Shown: one piece after another, positions 1 to 7,758 of the stretch
Layout: each line of letters opens with the position of its first letter
Position numbering within the stretch: position 1 is the first letter of the stretch
From: an uncultured Pelagibacteraceae bacterium
GTDB taxonomy: Bacteria > Pseudomonadota > Alphaproteobacteria > Pelagibacterales > Pelagibacteraceae
Assembly: GCA_902526405.1 (NCBI GenBank)
Contig: CABZKL010000012.1
Coordinates: 1 to 38,402 of the forward strand
Length of the DNA: 38,402 nt
Direction: 5' to 3'
Notes under the pieces: model-generated
Told to the model about the DNA's origin: nothing
Database searches by the model: none
Seen by the model: the letters and a program-made list of their open reading frames with translations, nothing else
Position numbers and translations under genes: made by a program

Positions 1-328
1 TATTTGATAATTTATCTATTTTAAAATTTATTTCTTCAAACTTGTTTGTTAGCTCTCGAAATTGGTTCTCAACTTCAGATAATTTAAGTAAATGTCTTGT
101 AAGTACATCTTCAGAATTTGTATCCATTTTGACATTTGAGTTACTGTCTGTTGAATTTTCTATTTCAACTGATCCAGAGTAAACGGCCCTTTCCAGAGTT
201 TTAAGATCTTTTTTTATTATTTCTAAAGTTTCATAAATGTTATGACTATCTGAGAAAGAATTATTAGTAATTAACAAACTAAAAACGAAGATAATCTTTA
301 AAATTATTAATTTAGATTTCAATTTCAT
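1..328 (-). CDS. ybgF: Tol-Pal system protein YbgF/CpoB, N-terminal part, cut by the left edge
   Basis: The reading frame opens with ATG at 328 and stays open to base 1, about 109 codons, so the C-terminal part is outside the window. Residues 1-26 form a signal peptide (basic start, then the hydrophobic run LIILKIIFVFSLLI, then a Ser/Asn-rich exit), so the product should be periplasmic. From about residue 75 a heptad-like stretch (LKLSEVENQFRELTNKFEEI) looks like the trimerising coiled coil of YbgF/CpoB; the TPR half would lie beyond the edge. Its place directly after pal is the classical one for ybgF, which is the main support because the N-terminus is poorly conserved. A terminator separates it from pal, so it probably has its own promoter. 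Confidence 0.72.
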   Translation of the reverse strand, partial: MKLKSKLIILKIIFVFSLLITNNSFSDSHNIYETLEIIKKDLKTLERAVYSGSVEIENSTDSNSNVKMDTNSEDVLTRHLLKLSEVENQFRELTNKFEEINFKIDKLSN

Positions 329-345
329 TACCTATAATCTTTATG

Positions 346-351
346 ATTATA
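346..351 (-). promoter_or_regulatory. Candidate -10 box for ybgF inside an inverted repeat
   Basis: On the minus strand TATAAT lies 17 bases before the ybgF ATG. It is one arm of a perfect 7-base inverted repeat (TATAATC, 5-base loop, GATTATA; 333-351). A -35 would fall within or beside the pal terminator, and none is convincing. This is inference from a consensus match in AT-rich DNA, so it is weak. Confidence 0.3.
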
Positions 352-357
352 AAAATG

Positions 358-399
358 GCAAAAAAAAGACCCCAAAACCATAAAGGTAATTGGGGTCTT
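358..399 (-). terminator. Intrinsic terminator of the tol-pal operon
   Basis: On the minus strand a perfect 9-bp stem (AAGACCCCA pairing with TGGGGTCTT; arms 391-399 and 366-374) is followed by a run of eight T (360-367). The GC-rich core GACCCC stands out strongly from the AT-rich surroundings. It begins 13 bases after the pal stop codon, the expected place. On the plus strand no T-run follows, so the direction is clear. Confidence 0.88.
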
Positions 400-412
400 C
401 AAATTAGAATTT

Positions 413-904
413 TTAATTTGCTTTAACAGTAACTGATCTTCTGTTTTTCGACCAAGATAATGGGTTTGATCCAGAATCCACTGGCCTTTCTTTTCCATAA
501 CTTAATACTGAAATTCTTTCAGAAGAAATACCATAAGTCATTAAGTAATCTTTAGCTGCATTAGCTCTTCTTTCTCCAAGTGCTAAGTTATACTCTCTAG
601 TTCCTCTTTCGTCTGCATGACCTTCAAGTACTACGTTAATACCTGAATTTTTTCTTAACCATGCAGCTTGCGCTCTTAAAGTTTCCCTAGAAGCAGTAGT
701 TAAAATTGACTCATTTGTTGCAAAGAAAACTCTGTCTGGAACTCCATCAGCTAAATATTTAACTGTATCAGTTCCAGTATAAACATCACCTTGCATCTTA
801 CCCTCTATATCAGTTGCAATTTCTTTTTTTGTTGCACATGCTGATAAAACTAAACAGGCAGTTAATATTAAAAGTGTGTTTTTAAAAATTTTGGTTAGTG
901 TCAT
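413..904 (-). CDS. pal: Peptidoglycan-associated lipoprotein Pal
   Basis: Pal is an outer-membrane lipoprotein whose OmpA-like domain binds peptidoglycan and TolB, linking the outer membrane to the wall. The signal peptide ends in the lipobox LSAC, so the mature protein starts at that Cys. The OmpA/MotB domain carries NVVLEGHADERGTREYNLAL and ERRANAAKDYL, the diaminopimelate-binding signature. I chose ATG at 904 (163 residues) over an in-frame start at 931. The sequence AAGGAG sits 7 bases upstream of 904, and starting there gives a normal-length lipoprotein signal. It is the last gene of tolQRAB-pal and is followed by a strong terminator. A 107-base gap to tolB leaves room for an extra promoter, but none is clear. 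Confidence 0.96.
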   Translation of the reverse strand: MTLTKIFKNTLLILTACLVLSACATKKEIATDIEGKMQGDVYTGTDTVKYLADGVPDRVFFATNESILTTASRETLRAQAAWLRKNSGINVVLEGHADERGTREYNLALGERRANAAKDYLMTYGISSERISVLSYGKERPVDSGSNPLSWSKNRRSVTVKAN

Positions 905-1011
905 TAAATTGCTCCTTGCTGCTAATTTCAAACTAATACTTTTTCACAACTAACTAGAGGTTTCAAGTCTAAAAATCAAGGAATTTCATTAATTCTCAGG
1001 TTAAATTTATA

Positions 1012-2352
1012 TTAATTACTTAATAAAGATGACCATGATGGGTCAGAAGCATCCATAGGCGTACTTATTTGTCTTTCATTGTAACCGGTCAAATCTATAG
1101 ACCACAACTTTGCTGAAAAGCCTTCGCCTTTATCATTAGTTTTTGTCTCTCTATAAAAAATTAATACCCTCCCATTTGGTGACCATGAGGGAGCCTCCTG
1201 ATAATAGTTTTCTGTTAATAATCTCTCGCCCTTGCCATCAGTTCTCATAACACCAATATAAAATTTACCTTTATGCAACTTTGTAAATGCTATTAAATCA
1301 CCCCTTGGTGACCAAACTGGTGTTCCATAAAGTCCTCTTCCAAAAGATATTCTCTTTACATCACTGCCATCACTTTTCATTATGTAAATCTGCTGATACC
1401 CACTTCTGTCAGAATTGAATGTTATATATTTTCCATCAGGGGAGTAAGATGGAGATGTGTCTATAGAAGGGTGATTTGTAATCTTCTCAACTATTCTATT
1501 TTCTAAGTCCATCGTATAAATATCAGATTTACCATCTTTCGCTAAACTCATAATAATTTTTTTTCCATCTGGAGAAAATCTGGGAGCAAATGTCATGCCA
1601 GGAAAATCTCCTACGACTTCTTGAGTCCCGGTTTCGATGTCTAGTAAGTAAACTCTGGGCAGATTTTTAAAGTAAGATAAATATGTAACCATTTGGCTTG
1701 TAGGATTAAATCTTGGTGTTAGAACTAATTCATTACCCAAAGTCAAAATTTTATTATTAAATCCATCTTGATCCATGATAGCTAATTTTTTTATTCTTTG
1801 GGTTTTTGGACCCTCTTCGGCAACATAAATAATTCTTGTATCAAAATATCCTTTTTCCCCGGTTAGTCTCTCATAAACCTTATCTGAAATTATGTGTCCT
1901 ACTCTTCGCCAATTATTTGGAACCGTTGTAAATGCTAATGCCATCATTTCTTTGGCAGCAAGCACATCCCATAATCTAAACTCAACTCTTAATTTTTCAT
2001 CTATATAATTCACTTTACCTGTTATAAGTGCTTGTGCTTTAATTAAATTCCAATCTTCAAATCTTGGTTTAAAGTTTGCTATATCAGGAGCTTGTAAAAA
2101 AGCATCTTTACTTAAAGGGTTGAATAGTCCAGATGTTCTCAAGTTATTTTCTACAATACTTGAAATTTCTTCTCCAATATTTTTTTTTTTTAAAACTTTT
2201 TCAAAACTTTTTCTTGATTTTTCATCAATTGATAAAGGAGAGACTGCTACAGGCAAAGGATCAAGATTGCCTCGAGTAATATCTACTTCAATTAATGCAA
2301 ATGACTCTATTGGAATTAAAATTAAAAATAATGTAAAAATTTTTTTTATCAT
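1012..2352 (-). CDS. tolB: Tol-Pal system beta-propeller protein TolB
   Basis: This 446-residue periplasmic protein is the usual length for TolB. The signal peptide covers residues 1-19 ([19 protein letters not shown]). The N-terminal alpha/beta domain (about 20-165) is followed by a six-bladed propeller whose blades show the repeated [31 protein letters not shown] and SPNGRVLIF motifs. TolB shuttles between Pal and the TolA C-terminal domain during outer-membrane constriction. It starts 13 bases after tolA, inside the tol operon. Nothing in the sequence is unusual. Confidence 0.97.
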   Translation of the reverse strand: MIKKIFTLFLILIPIESFALIEVDITRGNLDPLPVAVSPLSIDEKSRKSFEKVLKKKNIGEEISSIVENNLRTSGLFNPLSKDAFLQAPDIANFKPRFEDWNLIKAQALITGKVNYIDEKLRVEFRLWDVLAAKEMMALAFTTVPNNWRRVGHIISDKVYERLTGEKGYFDTRIIYVAEEGPKTQRIKKLAIMDQDGFNNKILTLGNELVLTPRFNPTSQMVTYLSYFKNLPRVYLLDIETGTQEVVGDFPGMTFAPRFSPDGKKIIMSLAKDGKSDIYTMDLENRIVEKITNHPSIDTSPSYSPDGKYITFNSDRSGYQQIYIMKSDGSDVKRISFGRGLYGTPVWSPRGDLIAFTKLHKGKFYIGVMRTDGKGERLLTENYYQEAPSWSPNGRVLIFYRETKTNDKGEGFSAKLWSIDLTGYNERQISTPMDASDPSWSSLLSN

Positions 2353-2365
2353 ATTAATGTTTATA

Positions 2366-3235
2366 TTATCCCTCTAACATTTCTCTTGCATCAAAATTTA
2401 ATTGTAATTCCTTCCATCTTTCATAACCCGTTGTTGGAACTCTTAGTGGCTGGCATAACTTAACAGCTCGCAAGGCACTTTCAGCTAAGACTTTATAGAA
2501 GCCTTGTCCAGGTTTATTCATCCTTGCATGATCTAAAATTTCAGTTTTAGTAACTGATCCATCAGGCTTCAAATTTAATTTAATTCTAACTAGTAAGTTT
2601 TCGTTATAAGGTAATCCTAATGGAATACTCCAGCACCCAAAAATTTGTGCTTTTAGTGCGTCTTCCTCACTCAATGTTAGTCCTGAATTATCAATATTTC
2701 TCTCTTGATCTTGAGTAGTATCATTATTTTTCTTAGTTACCTGAGCACTATCCTCTTTAGATTTGTCAATCAACGCAGCAATGTTATTTGGATCAAATAA
2801 GTCTTTTTTTTCAAACTCTGAAACCTGTTTAACAACCTCATCAACTTTTTCTGGATTTTGTTTATTTTGCTCTTTAGTTTTAATTTTTTTAACATTTTTA
2901 TCTGGAAGGGGAACAGCCTCTGGAGTTTGATTTTCAATTTTTTTATTATTTTGATCAGGAGAAACTACAGTTTTAGTTTTATTTTTTTTAACTTTTTTTG
3001 GTGGAGCTTGATCAGAAACAAGTTTTTCTTTTTTCTTAACCTTCTCTATTGTTTTTTTTGCTTTTGGCGCAAAAGGAACGTTTGTTTTTTCAGCTATCTG
3101 TATTAGCTCAACAGATACAATAGGAGGAATATCGAATGGTTTTTTAGATAAAAAAGGTAAACTCATTGCGGTAATAATAATTATTACTACATGAAATGCA
3201 GAGGAGATTAGTAAACTTCTATTCACTATAGTCAC
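2366..3235 (-). CDS. tolA: Inner-membrane/periplasm-spanning protein TolA
   Basis: TolA transmits proton-motive energy from TolQR to Pal-TolB. One membrane helix lies at residues 7-29. A Lys/Pro/Gln/Asn-rich extended region (about 50-190) follows, then a compact C-terminal domain (about 192-289) with two cysteines (FGCWSIP and VKLCQPL), likely disulphide-bonded as in TolA/TonB C-termini. The start codon is GTG and overlaps the tolR stop by four bases (GTGA). At 289 residues it is shorter than the E. coli protein because the middle domain is reduced. Sequence identity in this family is low, and operon position is the strongest support. Confidence 0.9.
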   Translation of the reverse strand: MTIVNRSLLISSAFHVVIIIITAMSLPFLSKKPFDIPPIVSVELIQIAEKTNVPFAPKAKKTIEKVKKKEKLVSDQAPPKKVKKNKTKTVVSPDQNNKKIENQTPEAVPLPDKNVKKIKTKEQNKQNPEKVDEVVKQVSEFEKKDLFDPNNIAALIDKSKEDSAQVTKKNNDTTQDQERNIDNSGLTLSEEDALKAQIFGCWSIPLGLPYNENLLVRIKLNLKPDGSVTKTEILDHARMNKPGQGFYKVLAESALRAVKLCQPLRVPTTGYERWKELQLNFDAREMLEG

Positions 3236-3648
3236 CTTTGTTTGTAAGGTTCTGAAATTAGAGCTACTTTTGTGAAACCTGATCCAGAAAGAAGTCCCAT
3301 TATTTCAAGCACTCGCCCATAATTTATAGTTTTATCACCTCTTACATAAATTCTTGTATCCGTTCTATTTTTTGAAACTGCTAAAACTTTTGCAACAATA
3401 TTATCATATTCAACTTTAGACTCTTGAATGAATATTTCTCCTTTTGCGTTTATAGATAATGTAAGTGGTTCAGTTTCCTCAGGAAGTGAGTCTGCTGAAC
3501 TTTCAGGTAGATCTACTTGAACACCTACAGTTAATAAGGGGGCTGTTACCATAAAGATAATCAATAGCACTAACATTACATCCACAAATGGTGTAACGTT
3601 GATTTCACTTAAGGGTTCTTTTGAAGAACGATTTAATTTAAATGACAT
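3232..3648 (-). CDS. tolR: TolR, proton-channel subunit of the Tol-Pal system
   Basis: This ExbD/TolR-family protein has 138 residues, the usual length. A single N-terminal helix (about 19-39) holds the conserved Asp23 in TPFVDVMLVLLIIFM, the residue known to be essential for proton use in E. coli TolR. The periplasmic domain follows (about 45-138). It begins directly after the tolQ stop with no gap and overlaps tolA by four bases, so the three genes are likely translationally coupled. Confidence 0.97.
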   Translation of the reverse strand: MSFKLNRSSKEPLSEINVTPFVDVMLVLLIIFMVTAPLLTVGVQVDLPESSADSLPEETEPLTLSINAKGEIFIQESKVEYDNIVAKVLAVSKNRTDTRIYVRGDKTINYGRVLEIMGLLSGSGFTKVALISEPYKQR

Positions 3649-4323
3649 CTAAATTATAGTTAAAAATCTTTTTGAAAAATTTTCTAATTTCTCAGAATAT
3701 TTTTTTGAGTCATTATTAAATTTATTATAAGCAACAACCGCAGGTATTGCAGCTAGTAGTCCTAAAGCTGTTGCAAACAATGCCTCAGCAATTCCTGGTG
3801 CCACTATTGCAAGACTAGTGTTTCTTGATATTGCAATTGATTGAAAAGAATTCATGATTCCCCAAACAGTTCCAAATAAACCTATAAAAGGTGCTGTTGA
3901 ACCAACTGTTGCTAAAAAAGTGAATCCTTTTTCAATTTTTGACATTTGTTTCTCAATTCCACTCTCTAATAGAGCACTCATTCTATCACTTAAATTATTT
4001 CTTGTTTTTTTCTTTAACAATCCCTCCATAGCATTTTGAAAAACTAAAGCCATTGGGTCTTCAAGTTTAGATGGTAAACTATTATATAAGCTTTCAGCAG
4101 ATTTAGAGTTCCAAAATTTTTCCTCAAATTCTTCTGAAGATTTATTTATTTTTTTAAATAACTTGAACTTATCAAAAATTACGGCCCAAGAATATACAGA
4201 ACAAAGTATTAAAATAATCATCACTGACTTTACGATTATGTCAGCCCTTAAAAATAAACTAAATATCGAAAAATCCGTGTTAGTGCCTAATTCTACAGCT
4301 TGAGATGCTATATCTGCTTCCAT
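3649..4323 (-). CDS. tolQ: TolQ, proton-channel subunit of the Tol-Pal system
   Basis: This TolQ/ExbB/MotA-family inner-membrane protein has 224 residues and three predicted helices (about 30-50, 137-158 and 172-197). The family core GSTAPFIGLFGTVWGIMNSF and the segment IAEALFATALGLLAAIPAV are intact. It forms the pentameric collar around the TolR pair. ATG at 4323 is the only good start. There is no ybgC thioesterase gene in front of it; the RuvC-like gene ends 53 bases upstream. Confidence 0.97.
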   Translation of the reverse strand: MEADIASQAVELGTNTDFSIFSLFLRADIIVKSVMIILILCSVYSWAVIFDKFKLFKKINKSSEEFEEKFWNSKSAESLYNSLPSKLEDPMALVFQNAMEGLLKKKTRNNLSDRMSALLESGIEKQMSKIEKGFTFLATVGSTAPFIGLFGTVWGIMNSFQSIAISRNTSLAIVAPGIAEALFATALGLLAAIPAVVAYNKFNNDSKKYSEKLENFSKRFLTII

Positions 4324-4376
4324 GGTTACTCATCACACTTAAATGTGTCATGAATTTGACTTGAGTATTGATGATA

Positions 4377-4868
4377 TCACTCCTCTTTATATGTTTCAAA
4401 GAAAAAGCTAGCAATTAGAATAGCATCTGCCTTATTAGAATCTTTTTTTCTTGAAAGGTTTGATGAATAATATGGAAAAATTTCAATTGCCCTTGTTCTG
4501 CTTGCGTCTTTTTCAGAATTTATCAAATTAAAATATTTCTTCCACTTTGAAGGCCGAACAAAATAGACAGGAAGCTGCATAGCGCTACAAATTCCTTTAA
4601 GTATTCCAAAAGATTGGCCAAAATTGAACATACTAGTAACTCCTTGACCTGGCATTGCTGTAACATGCTCTATCACAACTTTTATATTTTTTTTGTCTAT
4701 ATTTTTTATTTTTTCTGAAATTTCGTTAAAAATCTGAGACCCGTTAACTTGCTTCTTATTCTTTTTACCCTCAATCATGGTTGGCATCTCCACCACATCT
4801 TTTATTACCCCATCTTTAAAGAAACAAATTGATCCTGATATACCTGGATCGACTCCTATTATAAGCAT
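4377..4868 (-). CDS. ruvC: RuvC-like Holliday-junction nuclease, phage-type subfamily
   Basis: This RNase-H-fold nuclease has 163 residues. The four acidic catalytic positions seem present: Asp7 in GVDPGISG, Glu67 in VVIEHV, and Asp143 and Asp148 in RKKDSNKADAILIA. The central block (TAMPGQGVTSMFNFGQSFGI, then RPSKWKKYF) is what I recall of RuvC-like proteins from phages, not the chromosomal RuvC central region. I chose ATG at 4868, which shares one base with the yebC stop (TGATG); a TTG one codon upstream is possible. It sits in the classical yebC-ruvC slot, but ruvA and ruvB do not follow it. Its function as the cell's main resolvase is inference. Confidence 0.85.
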   Translation of the reverse strand: MLIIGVDPGISGSICFFKDGVIKDVVEMPTMIEGKKNKKQVNGSQIFNEISEKIKNIDKKNIKVVIEHVTAMPGQGVTSMFNFGQSFGILKGICSAMQLPVYFVRPSKWKKYFNLINSEKDASRTRAIEIFPYYSSNLSRKKDSNKADAILIASFFFETYKEE

Positions 4869-5593
4869 CAATTAACCTCTAAATTTACATTCGTAAAAAC
4901 ATTTTGGACATCTTCATCATCTTCTAAACAATCAAGAAATTCTATTACTTCATCTTTTTTTTCTTTAAGAATATCAATACTATTTAGAGGTATCCACTCA
5001 ATTTCTGTTGAAATAAAATTAGATATTATTTTTTCTAAATTTTTTTTAACATTATAAATCTCACTCATGGGACATTGAATTTCGTAAAAATCACTATGAG
5101 ATATACATTCGTCAGCTCCAGCATCAATTGCTAATTCTAAAATATTCTCCTCAGAAATTTCTTTTTTATCAATCTTAATAATTCCTAATTGGTTAAAATT
5201 GTGAGATGCTGATCCTAATGTTCCTAAACTCCCTCCATTTTTTTGAAAAATTGTTCTAATGTTAGAAGCTGTTCTATTTTTATTATCTGTTAATGTCTCA
5301 ACAATTACAGCAATTTTATCAGGTCCAAATCCCTCATATCTTAAGTTCTCAAAATTAGATCCATTCGTAACAGAAGATTTGTCAATTGCTCTCCCGATAT
5401 TGTCCTTTGGCATATTGGCAGATCTTGCAGCTTGAATAGCAGATCTTAATCTAGGATTCATTGACGGATCTTTATCACCAAGTTTTGCAGCAACAGTAAT
5501 TTCTTTTGATAATTTTGAAAAAATTTTAGATCGCTGTTTATCTGCTTTTCCTTTTTTATGCTTTATTCCTGCCCAATGAGAATGTCCTGCCAT
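4868..5593 (-). CDS. yebC: YebC/PmpR-family protein (TACO1-like)
   Basis: It starts with the family signature MAGHSHWAGIKHKKGKADKQ and has 241 residues, the usual length, with the YebC three-domain pattern. The family includes DNA-binding regulators and, more recently, ribosome-associated factors that relieve stalling at proline stretches, so the exact role here is open. The gene begins 9 bases after the YmdB-type gene and its stop overlaps the ruvC start. yebC next to ruvC is widely conserved in bacteria. Confidence 0.96.
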   Translation of the reverse strand: MAGHSHWAGIKHKKGKADKQRSKIFSKLSKEITVAAKLGDKDPSMNPRLRSAIQAARSANMPKDNIGRAIDKSSVTNGSNFENLRYEGFGPDKIAVIVETLTDNKNRTASNIRTIFQKNGGSLGTLGSASHNFNQLGIIKIDKKEISEENILELAIDAGADECISHSDFYEIQCPMSEIYNVKKNLEKIISNFISTEIEWIPLNSIDILKEKKDEVIEFLDCLEDDEDVQNVFTNVNLEVN

Positions 5594-5602
5594 AGTTAAT
5601 AT

Positions 5603-6403
5603 TTAATTTTTAGAAATATTTCCATATATATAACTTTGGATATTGTCCACTAAGCCAGTTTCTACATTACATTCAACCATAACGCCACTCAAAGTAGCAT
5701 CACCAGTTGCAGGGAAATGTTTAGTTGAGTTTTTTTTTAAAAATCTATTTAATGAATTTTCTTTATTCATGCCAATAACTGAGTCATAGTCTCCACACAT
5801 ACCAGCGTCCGTTTGATATCCTGTGCCACCATTTAAAATTCTTGCATCGTTCGTTGGAATATGTGTGTGAGTTCCAACTACTAAGGTAGCTTTACCATCA
5901 AAAAAATGACCAATAGCATTTTTTTCACTTGTAATCTCACCATGAAAATCAACTATAAGTATGTCATAATCCTCTTTTAATTTATTCTCGTCCAAAAATT
6001 TCTTTGAAGCTTCAAAAACATCTTCGCATTTTTTCATAAACACGTTTCCCATTAGATTTAAAACACCAATTTTTATATCGTTGTCGACTTTATAAATATT
6101 AAATCCTTTTCCTGGCGCAGGTTCAAAAAGATTTTTAGGACGTAATAATCTTTCCTCTATATCAATGTACTCCATAATTTCTTTTTGGTCCCAAACGTGG
6201 TTTCCTGTTGTAATAACATTTACTCCACAATCAAAAAAATCTTTGCATATTTCTTTAGTAAGTCCTACTCCTTGAGAAGCAGCATTTTCACCATTAACAA
6301 CTACAAAATCAATATTTTTTGATTTAATTTCACTTAAAAGATTATTAGTCAACTTTGAACAACCGGCAACACCAATCACATCGCCTAAAAATAATAATTT
6401 CAT
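5603..6403 (-). CDS. YmdB-family metallophosphoesterase
   Basis: This 266-residue protein belongs to the YmdB/TIGR00282 calcineurin-like phosphoesterases. Metal-binding motifs are visible: FLGDVIG near the start, VVNGENAA, TTGNHVWD, and a C-terminal THTHIPT. YmdB proteins hydrolyse 2',3'-cyclic nucleotides in vitro; the physiological substrate here is unknown. I chose ATG at 6403, which shares one base with the preceding stop (TGATG). It lies between the folate gene and yebC on the same strand and is probably co-transcribed with them. Confidence 0.9.
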   Translation of the reverse strand: MKLLFLGDVIGVAGCSKLTNNLLSEIKSKNIDFVVVNGENAASQGVGLTKEICKDFFDCGVNVITTGNHVWDQKEIMEYIDIEERLLRPKNLFEPAPGKGFNIYKVDNDIKIGVLNLMGNVFMKKCEDVFEASKKFLDENKLKEDYDILIVDFHGEITSEKNAIGHFFDGKATLVVGTHTHIPTNDARILNGGTGYQTDAGMCGDYDSVIGMNKENSLNRFLKKNSTKHFPATGDATLSGVMVECNVETGLVDNIQSYIYGNISKN

Positions 6404-6945
6404 CAAATAATATCTTTCTCGGTTATAATTAAATCTAATTTCTTATCATACTTATTTATAGGTATGGTTTTTAATTTTTGAAAAGAAAAAGCAAGACCAA
6501 CTTTTAATACTTTTTTAATCTTTGATATCTTTTGGATATAACGATCATAAAATCCACCTCCATAACCCAATCTGTTTAATTCTTTATCAAATGCCACCAA
6601 AGGGATAAATAAAATATCAGGGTAAACTCTTTTGGTAGTCATAGGTTCTGGGATACCATATTTGTTTAATAATAATGGATCATTTTTATACCATTTATAA
6701 AATTCCATTTGACTTTTTTTTTCAATTTTTGGGAGTGAAATAATAAAACCTTTTTTAAAAAAATAATTTAAAATTTCTAAATCATCAATTTCATAGTTAG
6801 CTGGATAGTATCCACCTATAATTTTAAAATTATAATTTTTTTTATTAAGATATGAATAAATATTACTCGGATTAATATCGATTGTTTTTTTTGAATTATC
6901 TTTTCTTACTTTTAATATTTTATTTCTTAACTTTGATTTAATCAC
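6403..6945 (-). CDS. 5-formyltetrahydrofolate cyclo-ligase
   Basis: This enzyme converts 5-formyl-THF to 5,10-methenyl-THF with ATP, recovering folate for one-carbon metabolism. It has 180 residues. Diagnostic segments are GGYYPANYEID near residue 45 and, after the domain core, FIPLVAFDKELNRLGYGGGFYDRYI, the nucleotide- and folate-binding loop. The start codon is GTG at 6945, four bases after zapA. Pairing with zapA is conserved widely (the zapA-ygfA locus). The 6S RNA often found between them in other bacteria cannot fit here. Confidence 0.93.
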   Translation of the reverse strand: MIKSKLRNKILKVRKDNSKKTIDINPSNIYSYLNKKNYNFKIIGGYYPANYEIDDLEILNYFFKKGFIISLPKIEKKSQMEFYKWYKNDPLLLNKYGIPEPMTTKRVYPDILFIPLVAFDKELNRLGYGGGFYDRYIQKISKIKKVLKVGLAFSFQKLKTIPINKYDKKLDLIITEKDII

Positions 6946-6949
6946 AAGT

Positions 6950-7396
6950 TTATTGGGATAAATTATCTATTTTTGCTTTTTCAACAAAATTTGATATTTG
7001 ATCTGCTGCTTCATCAATTAATTGCTCATATTTTTTTTGATTATTCTCTATTTCAATTTGTAGATCTTTATGATTTAAATTAAGTTTATTTATTTCGACC
7101 TCTTTTTTATCTCGATATTCATAAATTAGAGATTTAAGCTCTTTAAATTTATTTGACAAATCTTTGAATTCATTTTTCTTTTCTTCAACCTTCTTTTTAG
7201 TCTCATAATACTCATCCATTATTTTCACAGCTGTAATTAACAGAAGTTTATTCTCACCCAGATTTCCTAAATCATTTTTTAAATTATTAAACTTCTGGCT
7301 AATTTGAAATAGTAATTCTTCTAAATGTTCTTCTTGCCCATCCTCACATGACAGTATGAATTCTTTATTATTAAATTTAATAGTTACATTTGCCAT
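6950..7396 (-). CDS. zapA: Cell division protein ZapA
   Basis: ZapA binds and bundles FtsZ protofilaments. The globular N-terminal domain (residues 1-70, MANVTIKFNNKEFILSCEDG and ENKLLLITAVKIMDEY) is typical. It is followed by a long Lys/Glu-rich coiled coil to residue 148. The tail is somewhat longer than in E. coli ZapA (109 residues) but similar to alphaproteobacterial versions. It overlaps the upstream coiled-coil gene by 13 bases. Confidence 0.88.
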   Translation of the reverse strand: MANVTIKFNNKEFILSCEDGQEEHLEELLFQISQKFNNLKNDLGNLGENKLLLITAVKIMDEYYETKKKVEEKKNEFKDLSNKFKELKSLIYEYRDKKEVEINKLNLNHKDLQIEIENNQKKYEQLIDEAADQISNFVEKAKIDNLSQ

Positions 7397-7707
7397 TTAT
7401 CAATTTCTTCCAATAAAGTATCTGTTTCTTGATTTAATTCATCAATTTTTTCTGAAAATTCGATTTGTTTTCTCTTTTCCTTTTTTTCTTTATTGTTAAT
7501 TTCTTCTAATCTTTTCGATAGCGATCCATGTTCATCTAGCAGTGCTAAGTATTTGCTCTCTAACTCATTTTTTTCAATTTCTAATTGATTTTTTTGTTTG
7601 CTTAAATTTTCAATATTATTTTGCAATTCTGGATTAGTTAGATCTAAATTTTTTAATTTATCTAAAACTAAAATTAATTTTTTTTCTTTCTCGTTTATAG
7701 AATTCAT
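7384..7707 (-). CDS. Small coiled-coil protein, DUF4164-like
   Basis: This 107-residue protein is almost entirely charged heptad repeat (LENKYLALLDEHGSLSKRLEE-like pattern), with no membrane segment or signal. In alphaproteobacteria a small DUF4164-type coiled-coil protein often sits just before zapA, and I assign it on that position and composition only. Its stop lies inside the zapA start region, so translation is probably coupled; a division-related role is inference. Its 5' end faces tkt across 51 bases that must hold both promoters. Confidence 0.7.
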   Translation of the reverse strand: MNSINEKEKKLILVLDKLKNLDLTNPELQNNIENLSKQKNQLEIEKNELESKYLALLDEHGSLSKRLEEINNKEKKEKRKQIEFSEKIDELNQETDTLLEEIDKWQM

Positions 7708-7758
7708 ATATATAGATATAGTATTAAATAGATTCTTCTTAGTCTAGTCAGGATAATT

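Noticed and set aside
2858..3106. Plus-strand frame rich in Phe/Leu opposite tolA
   Set aside because: It is the antisense shadow of the Lys/Pro-rich linker of TolA; A-rich codons read backwards give poly-Phe.
4328..4351. Imperfect inverted repeat before tolQ (CATCACAC/GTGTCATG)
   Set aside because: One mismatch, no T-run and no clear promoter relation; not distinguishable from chance.
6940..6955. 6S RNA between zapA and the folate gene
   Set aside because: The usual site has only four bases between the genes, so the RNA cannot be here.
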